A DNA stretch of 13,490 bases, taken from the NCBI GenBank assembly GCA_022574265.1, contig JACZSI010000035.1:1-13490 (forward strand). The letters run 5' to 3'. The stretch comes from Chloroflexota bacterium. GTDB taxonomy: Bacteria; Chloroflexota; Dehalococcoidia; Lucifugimonadales; Australimonadaceae. Shown here piece after piece: positions 7,240-12,837 of the stretch. Made by a program: the position numbers and the translations under genes. The notes under the pieces were generated by a model. The model worked only from the letters and a program-made list of their open reading frames with translations. It did not search any database and had not been told where the DNA came from. The first letter of the stretch is position 1, and each line of letters begins with the position of its first letter.

Positions 7240-7245
7240 ATTATA
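7240..7245 (-). promoter_or_regulatory. -10 box of lepB, leaderless arrangement
   Basis: A perfect TATAAT on the minus strand is separated from the lepB ATG by only GCGAGG, so transcription starting 7 nt downstream would begin at the A of the ATG. The GAGG touching the start codon is too close to work as a Shine-Dalgarno. No clear -35 is seen. Confidence 0.6.
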
Positions 7246-7303
7246 GATGGCCGCGCCGCACCGCCATCTGCTTCTCCCATGCGTTTCGGGGCGCTCCACC
7301 GCG

Positions 7304-7309
7304 TAGAAT
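7304..7309 (+). promoter_or_regulatory. Possible -10 box upstream of the sigma factor gene
   Basis: TAGAAT matches the -10 consensus at 5 of 6 positions, 49 bases before the GTG start of the ECF sigma gene. No -35 match is evident, so an alternative sigma may read this region. Confidence 0.35.
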
Positions 7310-7358
7310 GAGCCGATCCCACTAGCCTGGAGGCCGGCCTGAGGGGCGGCCCGAAGCG

Positions 7359-7997
7359 GTGCCCGTGACGTCTCAATCCACCCCCGACCGCGACGATCTC
7401 GAATGGGCGCGGCGCGCGCAAGAAGGCGACCTCGTCGCGTTCAACGCCATCGTCGAGCGCTACCAGGCCAGGGCCTACAACCTCGCCCTCCGCATGCTCC
7501 GCAGCCCGGCGGCCGCGGAGGACGCCACCCAGGAGGCGTTCTTCTCGGCCTACCGCCACATCGATAGCTTCCGCGGCGGCAGCCTGCGCTCCTGGATACT
7601 CACCATCGTCGCGAATGCCGCCCGCGACGCCCTCCGCGCGCCCAGCCGCCGCCGCACGACCTCGCTGGAGGCCTACACCGAGGGCGGCGACCCCGGCGGG
7701 CCCTGGGCCGACCCCGGCCCACAGCCGGAGGAGCAGGCGTTGCGCGCCGAGACCTCCCGCCAGGTGCACGACGCGCTCGACCGGCTCCCGGATGACCAGC
7801 GCCTCGTCGTCACGCTCGTCGACTTGGAAGGCCTCGACTACGACGAGGCCGCCCAGGTCGCGCGCGTGCCCATCGGGACCGTGCGCTCACGGCTCTTCCG
7901 CGGGCGCAGCCGGCTGCGCGACCTGCTGCGCCCCGTCCTGGAACTTTCCGGCGACCTTCCCCGTCAAAGCAATGGAGGGGCCCAAGGTGAGGATTAG
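7359..7997 (+). CDS. ECF-type RNA polymerase sigma factor
   Basis: A 212-residue sigma-70 family factor of the extracytoplasmic-function group, directing RNA polymerase to stress or envelope promoters. Seen: sigma region 2 (about residues 22-96), including the core-binding and -10 recognition segment EDATQEAFFSAYRHIDSF and RSWILTIVANAARDALR; a long Pro/Gly-rich linker (about 100-130); and region 4 (about 137-190) with the helix-turn-helix YDEAAQVARVPIGTVRSRL that reads the -35. The GTG at 7359 (or GTG at 7365) is the likely start; an in-frame stop at 7323 limits extension, and the ribosome-binding site is poor. The stop is directly followed by the ATG of a membrane protein, the usual arrangement for a sigma factor and its anti-sigma factor. 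Confidence 0.93.
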   Translation: MPVTSQSTPDRDDLEWARRAQEGDLVAFNAIVERYQARAYNLALRMLRSPAAAEDATQEAFFSAYRHIDSFRGGSLRSWILTIVANAARDALRAPSRRRTTSLEAYTEGGDPGGPWADPGPQPEEQALRAETSRQVHDALDRLPDDQRLVVTLVDLEGLDYDEAAQVARVPIGTVRSRLFRGRSRLRDLLRPVLELSGDLPRQSNGGAQGED

Positions 7998-7998
7998 C

Positions 7999-8640
7999 AT
8001 GCGCCTTCCACGCGTGTTCGATCGGCGACGCCGCCGCTACGAGAAGCTCGTGACCGAGCACCTCGACGGCGTGCTCGACGCGGCCGGCGAAGCCCGGCTC
8101 CAGCAGCTGCTGGACAGCGACGAGGCCCTCGCCGTCGAGGCGCGGGAGCTCGATGCCGTGACGGCGCTCTTGCGCGCCGAGCCCCTCGTCGAGCCGCCGC
8201 GCTCCTTCGCGCTGCCGTACGCCCCCGCGCGCGTCCCGGCGCCACCGCACCGTGGCCCACTGCGCTGGATGCAAGCGGCGACCGCCACGGCCGCGCTGGT
8301 GCTCGTCACGCTGATCGGCGTCGACCTCGTCGTCACGCCCGCCGCTGTGTCCGAAGCGCCCGAGTCGAGCACGGCGACGGCAGAACAGGCGCCGGCCGCA
8401 TCCCAGGCCGCGCCGCCGCCGGACGCGCCAGCCATCGACAGCGCCTTCGCCGACGGCGCCGGGCAGGACAAGGTCCAGCCCTTTCCTCTGACTCGCTCGC
8501 TCGCCCCCGAGCCGGAGCCCGCCCCCGCCGCCGGCCGCTCCGCCCTCGACTGGGCGCAGCTCGGCTTCGCCCTCGCAACCGCCGCGCTGGCCCTGGGCGT
8601 TGCGCTCGTCAGCTGGCGGGCAGCCCGGAGCCGCGCCTAG
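7999..8640 (+). CDS. Probable membrane anti-sigma factor, two membrane segments
   Basis: A 213-residue protein whose position directly behind the ECF sigma gene suggests that it holds the sigma at the membrane. The N-terminal 70 residues are charged and helical (YEKLVTEHLDGVLDAAGEA, then a DAVTALLR stretch), like anti-sigma domains, but the HxxxCxxC zinc motif of ZAS proteins is absent; the protein has no cysteine. A first membrane helix lies at about 91-113. It is followed by an Ala/Pro/Glu-rich, probably disordered loop (115-180) and a second hydrophobic helix at about 186-206 ending in Arg-rich residues. Start choice: ATG 7999 has GTGAGG six bases upstream; GTG 7987 with GGAGGGG upstream would add four residues and overlap the sigma gene. 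No sequence match proves the function; context carries the call. Confidence 0.72.
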   Translation: MRLPRVFDRRRRRYEKLVTEHLDGVLDAAGEARLQQLLDSDEALAVEARELDAVTALLRAEPLVEPPRSFALPYAPARVPAPPHRGPLRWMQAATATAALVLVTLIGVDLVVTPAAVSEAPESSTATAEQAPAASQAAPPPDAPAIDSAFADGAGQDKVQPFPLTRSLAPEPEPAPAAGRSALDWAQLGFALATAALALGVALVSWRAARSRA

Positions 8641-8712
8641 CCACGGGAACTTTTCCAGCGGCCCGTGCGTCTTGACGTATGAGCACGACACAACAGACCG
8701 AGGAGGTGCCCC

Positions 8713-9555
8713 ATGAAGACCCCTGCGATCAGGACCCCAAGTTTCCTGAAGAACGTACGGAGCGGCCTGGTGGTCGCTGGACTGGCGGCGCTCGCGCTCG
8801 TCGCGGCAGCCTGCGCCGACGGAACGACCGGCGACGGAACGACCGGCGGCCTCAACGCCGCCCAGATCGAGTCGCTCGCCCGCTCCCTGGGCGTGTCCCC
8901 GAGCATCCTGGGCGGCAACACCGGTATCCACGTCACCGGCGCCGGCACGGCGAGCGCCACGCCCGACATCGCCATCCTCTCGCTCGGCGTCGAGGGCCAG
9001 GCGCGGACCGTCGCCGAGGCCAACGCCATCGCGGCCAACGCCATCGCGGCCGTCCTCGCGGTGCTGCGCGAGTCCGGGGTCGCCGACGACGACATGAAGA
9101 CGCAGCACTTCAGCATCCAGCCGCAGTACTCGTTCAACCGCGACACCGGCGTCCAGTCGCTCACCGGCTACCGCGTGACGAACTCGCTCGTCGTGACGCT
9201 GCGTGACCTCGACGCCGTCGGGTCCATCATCGATGCCGCCGCGGCCGCGGGCGGCGATGCCACGCGCATCAACAGCATCGGCTTCCGCGTCGAGGACGGC
9301 GTGGCGCTGGAGGAGGAGGCACGCGTGCTCGCGCTCGCGGACGCCGTCGCCAAGGCCGACCTATTCGCGGAGGCAACCGGCGTGACCCGCGGCAAGCTCG
9401 TATTCATCACCGAGCAGAGCTTCCCGCAGTTCGCCCGCTCCGAGGCGGCCTTCTCCGTGGACTTGGCCATCGCCGGAGCCCCAGCCCCGACCGAGATCCT
9501 CGCCGGCGAATTCGACGTCCGCGTCAACGTGCAAGCGGTCTTCGCGATCGACTAG
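8713..9555 (+). CDS. SIMPL (DUF541) domain lipoprotein
   Basis: A 280-residue exported protein of the SIMPL/BP26 family. These are periplasmic or surface proteins, some of which form ring-shaped multimers; their biochemical role is poorly defined. Seen: an export signal (residues 1-33) with a hydrophobic core GLVVAGLAALALVAAA ending at C34, a probable but non-ideal lipobox (Ala at -3); a short Gly/Thr spacer; then the domain from about residue 75 (GIHVTGAGTASATPDIAILS) to the end, including the DDDMKTQHFSIQP and GYRVTNSLVVTLRDLD blocks. GGAGGTG just before the ATG fixes the start. Two 15-bp in-frame tandem repeats occur (8817-8850 region and 9019-9048). It is 72 nt behind the anti-sigma gene and could belong to the sigma regulon or operon. 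A strong hairpin follows. Confidence 0.9.
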   Translation: MKTPAIRTPSFLKNVRSGLVVAGLAALALVAAACADGTTGDGTTGGLNAAQIESLARSLGVSPSILGGNTGIHVTGAGTASATPDIAILSLGVEGQARTVAEANAIAANAIAAVLAVLRESGVADDDMKTQHFSIQPQYSFNRDTGVQSLTGYRVTNSLVVTLRDLDAVGSIIDAAAAAGGDATRINSIGFRVEDGVALEEEARVLALADAVAKADLFAEATGVTRGKLVFITEQSFPQFARSEAAFSVDLAIAGAPAPTEILAGEFDVRVNVQAVFAID

Positions 9556-9556
9556 G

Positions 9557-9571
9557 CAGGGCACAGCCCTG
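9557..9571 (+). terminator. Small hairpin after the SIMPL gene
   Basis: CAGGGC-ACA-GCCCTG, a perfect 6-bp stem with a 3-nt loop, begins two bases after the stop codon. It is probably secondary to the larger hairpin at 9587-9615. Confidence 0.3.
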
Positions 9572-9586
9572 GATCCGCGAGAGAAA

Positions 9587-9615
9587 GGTGCCCCGCTCGG
9601 ACCGAGCGGGGCACC
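9587..9615 (+). terminator. Long perfect palindrome, likely transcription terminator
   Basis: GGTGCCCCGCTCGG (9587-9600) and its exact reverse complement (9602-9615) flank a single A. The resulting hairpin of 12-13 bp is preceded by GAGAAA and followed by ACCTGTTAAT, with only a poor T-run. Placed 31 bases after the SIMPL stop, it probably ends the sigma-SIMPL transcript. A two-fold protein-binding site is the alternative. Confidence 0.6.
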
Positions 9616-9644
9616 ACCTGTTAATCCTCCTTCAATGCAGTCGG

Positions 9645-9650
9645 TACACT
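9645..9650 (+). promoter_or_regulatory. Possible -10 box of the orphan gene, leaderless arrangement
   Basis: TACACT (4 of 6 consensus positions) stands seven bases before the GTG start at 9658, so initiation would fall on the start codon. No ribosome-binding site lies between them. Confidence 0.4.
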
Positions 9651-9657
9651 GAGTGAC

Positions 9658-10395
9658 GTGGCCGAACCAATCGAGGCGTTCGTCAAGTCAATGTTTGCTG
9701 AAGCTCGGGAAGAGCTTCGGAGACAGGACTCGGGGTTCATCGCCACAGTCGATGCAGCAATGCGCCTTGCTAATGGTCCCCTTCAGTTTGACGCGCGAAA
9801 GATCAAGCCCACCAAGTCGCTTCCTGTCGAATGGGTCGCCGTACTTGAATCATGCACGGACGTGACGATGCAGGTACACGCGCTCGAAGGGTCGGTGGAC
9901 GCCCTGGAGCCGGAGTTCTATGAAGACCTCGATGCCGATCGCGCCGGTCGACTGATTTACCACAACATTACGAGTTGGGTTCACCATGCGTGGGCGCTCG
10001 CCACAAAGGTGGACGTATTGATTGCCAAGGTCTGCGATCTTCCGTTAGCCCCCGAGAAAACTGCGCTCGCCGTGAAATACAAGCTTGAACGGACGTACAG
10101 GAACCGAATTGAGACCGAAGTAAAAGCCGTCATGGAGCCCACCCGAACCCCGCTTACACACGGCGCAGGGGGCGTGGGATTGATGGCGAGGGGCGTAACG
10201 GAAATCGGGGGTTGGGAGGGAACCGTCGCCGCAGGTATCTTACCGTCGTTCTTCCTCGATGGAGGATACATCCAAGATGTTAGCAATGCCCGCCACTGGC
10301 TGGCCCGCCGGAAATCTCACACTAAGGGGTTGCTGGCTCGCATAGGCACCATCCTTGGCGATTTTGAACAGGACCGTGAAGCGATCAAGGCCTAG
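9658..10395 (+). CDS. Orphan protein of unknown function, HEPN-like motif
   Basis: A 245-residue soluble, mostly helical protein I cannot assign to a named family. Base composition stands out: about 52-55% GC in stretches I counted, against about 70% or more around it, with many A/T-ending codons. This suggests recent acquisition. A helical region (about 95-165: YHNITSWVHHAWALATKV, then KYKLERTYRNR) leads into EPTRTPLTHGAGG, where R163 and H168 give the R-x4-H spacing of HEPN ribonuclease active sites, often written RNxxxHG. HEPN proteins are common in toxin-antitoxin and phage-defence loci, but no antitoxin partner (MNT or other) is adjacent, so the role remains inference. GTG is the only reasonable start. 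It follows a terminator and is convergent with the rhodanese gene. Confidence 0.72.
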   Translation: MAEPIEAFVKSMFAEAREELRRQDSGFIATVDAAMRLANGPLQFDARKIKPTKSLPVEWVAVLESCTDVTMQVHALEGSVDALEPEFYEDLDADRAGRLIYHNITSWVHHAWALATKVDVLIAKVCDLPLAPEKTALAVKYKLERTYRNRIETEVKAVMEPTRTPLTHGAGGVGLMARGVTEIGGWEGTVAAGILPSFFLDGGYIQDVSNARHWLARRKSHTKGLLARIGTILGDFEQDREAIKA

Positions 10396-10411
10396 ACCGT
10401 GCGCCGACTAA

Positions 10412-10438
10412 TGGTGGGAGCCAGGCAGCCCATCACCA
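10412..10438. terminator. Imperfect hairpin between convergent genes
   Basis: TGGTGGG pairs with CCCATCACCA apart from a two-base AT bulge, around an 10-nt loop, in the 51-base gap between two converging genes. It could act as a bidirectional terminator. No T-run is seen. Confidence 0.3.
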
Positions 10439-10446
10439 ACCCCCTA

Positions 10447-11277
10447 CTACCCCAACGTCAGCGCCGTATCCTCGCGGTTCGCCCACTCCCCCATCGAGCC
10501 GTCGTACATGCACACCGACGGCTGCCCGATGAGCGCCAGGGCGAAGGCTCCGTGCGCCGCACGGACCCCGCCCTGTCAGTAGACGTGGACCGCCGTCTCC
10601 GGCGTGATGCCGAGCCCGGCGGCCAGCGCGCGCAGCTCGCCGGCGTCCTTGAACGTATCGTCGTCGTTGACCAGGTCGACCCATTCGAGGTGCGCCGCGC
10701 CCGGCACGTGGCCCACGCGGGCGTTCCCGCGGTCGGCCTCGCCGGCGAACTCCTCGGGCGTGCGGATGTCCCAGATCACGGTGCCGGCCTGGCCGATGGC
10801 CGCCGTCAGCTTCTCGACCGTCGAGGCCGTCTCCGGATGCACGGACGGCGTGAACGTCGCGCCGGCCGAGGGCGCTCCCGGACCGGACTCGGCCGGCCGG
10901 CCCTCGGCACTCCACTTCTTCCAGCCGCCGTTCAGCACCTTGACGTTGGCGTGGCCGTAGTAGCCGAGCACCCACCACAGCCGCGAGGCGTCGCGGTTGC
11001 GGATGCGGTCGTAGGCGACCACGAGCGTATCGTCGCCGACGCCCAGCGACTCGAACAGCGCCTTGGCCTCGGCGGGCGGCGCGACCAGCCGTGGGTCGGC
11101 GTCGCCCGTGCCCTTGATCTGCGCGCTCGGGCAGCGCACGGCGCCGGGGATGTGGCCCGCCTCGAACTCCTCGGCCTTCGTCCCCATCTCGACGACGACC
11201 ATGCCGGGGTCGCCGAGGTGCTCGGCCAGCCAGGCGGTGTCGGCCAGGAGATCGGGGGCTGCGTACGTATCGGCCAT
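10447..11277 (-). CDS. Selenocysteine-containing two-domain rhodanese (sulfurtransferase), TGA read as Sec
   Basis: A 276-residue tandem rhodanese (thiosulfate/3-mercaptopyruvate sulfurtransferase type), transferring sulfane sulfur, or perhaps selenium, via an active-site chalcogen. The N-terminal domain (about 8-125: EEFEAGHIPGAV, VVAYD, LNGGWKKW) is the inactive copy, with D90 at the catalytic position. The C-terminal domain (about 150-276) has VIWDIRTPEEFAG, VGHVPGAAHLEW, then HVY-TGA-QGGVRAAHGAFAL. The TGA (10578-10576) stands exactly where homologues have the catalytic Cys. The frame continues 42 codons through MYDGSMGEWANRED to TAG (10449-10447), giving the full family length. A hairpin fitting bacterial SECIS follows at once. 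ATG 11277 has GGAGG five bases upstream; ATG 11280 is only two bases from it. It lies 53 nt downstream of the MFS gene. Alternatives: nonsense mutation or sequencing error (TGC to TGA). Confidence 0.85.
10537..10575 (-). promoter_or_regulatory. Putative bacterial SECIS hairpin
   Basis: In the mRNA sense this 39-nt element begins right after the UGA. CAGGGCG (10575-10569) pairs with CGCCCTG (10543-10537). Above a small irregular zone (G-C pairs and one bulged G), U-A and CCGUGC/GCACGG (10564-10559 with 10555-10550) close a GGC loop (10558-10556). The apical loop begins with G, 17 nt after the UGA. This matches the published bacterial SECIS layout as I know it: 16-37 nt from UGA to loop, with G among the first two loop bases. 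SelB would bind here to deliver Sec-tRNA. Coding constraint on the GGVRAAH segment contributes to the sequence, so pairing alone is not proof. Confidence 0.75.
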
Positions 11278-11282
11278 CATCG

Positions 11283-11287
11283 CCTCC
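11283..11287 (-). promoter_or_regulatory. Ribosome-binding site deciding the rhodanese start
   Basis: GGAGG on the minus strand (within GAGGAGG) is five bases from ATG 11277 and only two from ATG 11280, favouring the second of the two tandem ATGs. Confidence 0.6.
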
Positions 11288-11330
11288 TCGCCCGCGCTCG
11301 CAGGACGCGGCCAGTCTCGACTTGGGCTCC

Positions 11331-12593
11331 CTACGTGTCAACCGCGCCCTGCACGCCCCGCGCGGGCTGCTTCACCAGCGTCTCGCGCGACCCGAACGCC
11401 AGCAGCACCGCCGCCAGCAGCATGACCGGCCCGAAGACCACGAAGGGCACCGCCGGACCGTACACGTTGGCCATCGCACCACCCGCCGCCGGAGCCCCGA
11501 TCGCACCCGTCTCCGCGACCGTCCGCCGCGCCGCCTGGAGCCTCCCGCGCACGCGCTCCGGCACGATGTCGTACGTCGAGACCGCGACCGACCCCAGCGA
11601 CAGTCCATTGGCGATGCCCAGCAAGCTCACGAGGACCGCCAGCTGCAAGAACGTGTCCGCGAAGGGGAAGAAGAGGAAGACGGCGCCCGGGACAGCGGTA
11701 CTCGGGACCGTCGCCCACTTCCTGCCGATCTTGTCCATGACGAAACCGGCCGGCACGATCATGGCCAGGATGAACACGCCGGAGATCGAGAACAGCAGGC
11801 CGACCTGGGTGGGCGAGAAGCCGAGCTGCGACCCCGCGTACAGCGGCAGCATGCTGTGCAACGTCATCCGGTAGATCATCATGCTGAACGTCGCGAAGGT
11901 GAGGGCCAGGTACGTCCTGCGGAACCGCGGCTCGATGGCGTGGAAGAGCCCGGCCAGCGCCCGGAAGCGCCCCGCCAGCCCCGCCCCCGGCGCGCTCGCC
12001 ACCGCGTCCGCCCGCGGCTGCGCGGGCGGCCGCCTGCGCGCCTTGACCGTCAGCGCGACCGGGACGGCCAGCGCGGCGAGGACGGCATAGAGGACGAAGA
12101 CGGCGCGGAAGTCGATCAGCTCGGTAAGCACCCCGCCCAGCACCGGCCCCAACGCCATGCCCAGCGAGTTGAAGCCGAAGAACCCGCTCATGAGCCTCCC
12201 CCGCTGCGCCGGCCGGACCGCGTCGATGCCGGCGACCTCGCGCGCCAGCATGAACACGCTGTCGCCCACGCCCATGAGGAAGAGCGCCGCGAGCAGGGCC
12301 GCGAACCAAGGCGTGACGACGACCGAGAGCGCCGCCGCCGCGACGACCGCCGGCCCGCCGATCAAGGACAACCGCGGTCCGAGCCGGTCGACCAATACGC
12401 CGGCCACCGGCTGCCCGGCGAACCGGCCCACCGCGTGGGCCGTCACCACCTGAGCCGCGACGCCGATCGAGATATCGAAGAACGTCGCCAGCACCGGTAT
12501 GGTCACGACGACCATCCCATGACCGAACGCCAGCATCACGGTGGTCCCATAGAGGGGGACCAGCCCGCGGGCCGTGGCACCGAGCTTGAGCAT
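11331..12593 (-). CDS. Major facilitator superfamily transporter
   Basis: A 420-residue inner-membrane secondary transporter with about twelve hydrophobic helices in two bundles of six. A charged central loop (about residues 188-230: KARRRPPAQPRAD ...) separates the halves. MFS motif A is visible after helix 2 as GQPVAGVLVDRLGPR (60-74), and its second-half counterpart is GFVMDKIGRKW (about 277-287). The RPAQRGRLMSGFFG and VPERVRGRLQAARR loops resemble those of drug-efflux-type (DHA-like) MFS proteins, but the substrate cannot be told. The start ATG lacks a good ribosome-binding site. The gene ends 53 nt before the rhodanese start on the same strand, so the two probably form an operon. Export or import of a sulfur or selenium compound is a tempting but unsupported guess. 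Confidence 0.92.
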   Translation of the reverse strand: MLKLGATARGLVPLYGTTVMLAFGHGMVVVTIPVLATFFDISIGVAAQVVTAHAVGRFAGQPVAGVLVDRLGPRLSLIGGPAVVAAAALSVVVTPWFAALLAALFLMGVGDSVFMLAREVAGIDAVRPAQRGRLMSGFFGFNSLGMALGPVLGGVLTELIDFRAVFVLYAVLAALAVPVALTVKARRRPPAQPRADAVASAPGAGLAGRFRALAGLFHAIEPRFRRTYLALTFATFSMMIYRMTLHSMLPLYAGSQLGFSPTQVGLLFSISGVFILAMIVPAGFVMDKIGRKWATVPSTAVPGAVFLFFPFADTFLQLAVLVSLLGIANGLSLGSVAVSTYDIVPERVRGRLQAARRTVAETGAIGAPAAGGAMANVYGPAVPFVVFGPVMLLAAVLLAFGSRETLVKQPARGVQGAVDT

Positions 12594-12644
12594 CGAGGCG
12601 TCCGCCAGGGCCGTCTACACGACAGCACGTTTGAGGATGCGCGG

Positions 12645-12650
12645 ACTATA
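12645..12650 (-). promoter_or_regulatory. Possible -10 box of the MFS-rhodanese operon
   Basis: TATAGT on the minus strand (5 of 6 consensus positions) lies 51 bases before the MFS start. No matching -35 is seen; the upstream flank is the palindromic repeat. Confidence 0.4.
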
Positions 12651-12661
12651 GCAGCAGGGCC

Positions 12662-12743
12662 ACGAGATACTTCGCTGCGCTCAGCATGACAGTAGGCTGA
12701 AGTTGTCATCCTGAGGGCGCCGTAGGCGGGCGAAGGATCTCGT
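12662..12743. repeat. Palindromic REP/MITE-like intergenic repeat
   Basis: The left arm starts ACGAGATACTTCGC and ends CTCAGCATGACA (12662-12691). The right arm (12704-12743) is its imperfect inverse, starting TGTCATCCTGAG and ending GCGAAGGATCTCGT, with about ten extra bases. The spacer is 12 bases. Translated, it gives the CHAERSEVSRG and LRRPQDDN strings well known from spurious proteins over dispersed bacterial repeats. It sits between the divergent MFS and glycyl-tRNA synthetase genes and is probably one of many genomic copies. No second copy is in this window. Confidence 0.72.
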
Positions 12744-12781
12744 CCCCGTTCCGCGAACCTCTCGCCTCCCCCGCGCCCCGC

Positions 12782-12787
12782 TATAAT
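12782..12787 (+). promoter_or_regulatory. -10 box of the glycyl-tRNA synthetase gene
   Basis: A perfect TATAAT lies 50 bases before the TTG start. The expected transcription start is about 12794. No -35 consensus is present at 17 bases. Confidence 0.6.
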
Positions 12788-12795
12788 CGTTTTCG

Positions 12796-12814
12796 ACGCA
12801 ACGGCCAGTTGCGT
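12796..12814 (+). promoter_or_regulatory. Stem-loop at the 5' end of the glycyl-tRNA synthetase leader
   Basis: ACGCAAC-GGCCA-GTTGCGT forms a perfect 7-bp stem with a 5-nt loop, beginning within a few bases of the predicted transcription start and ending 13 bases before the GGAGG site. It may protect the 5' end or bind a regulator. It is far too short to be a T-box leader. Confidence 0.4.
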
Positions 12815-12837
12815 GGCCTGCATCACCGGAGGCTCTC

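Noticed and set aside
7810..9108. Long minus-strand open frame, 432 codons
   Set aside because: Antisense to the sigma, anti-sigma and SIMPL genes, all of which have recognisable domains and ribosome-binding sites.
10576..11280. Rhodanese ending at TGA 10576 as a complete 234-residue protein or simple pseudogene
   Set aside because: The end would fall just before the catalytic residue, while the same frame continues with conserved rhodanese sequence to the normal length and a SECIS-like hairpin follows; recoding explains all three observations better.
10399..11874. Long open frame on the plus strand, 491 codons
   Set aside because: It is antisense to the rhodanese and MFS genes, Arg/Ala/Pro-rich and without any recognisable domain; a GC-rich shadow.
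11322..12689. Long plus-strand open frame, 455 codons
   Set aside because: Antisense to the MFS gene, of strongly biased composition (Arg, Gly, His, Asp), and the opposite frame encodes a clear transporter.
12782..12837. T-box riboswitch before the glycyl-tRNA synthetase gene
   Set aside because: The leader is only about 45 nt, with one small hairpin and no specifier or antiterminator structures.
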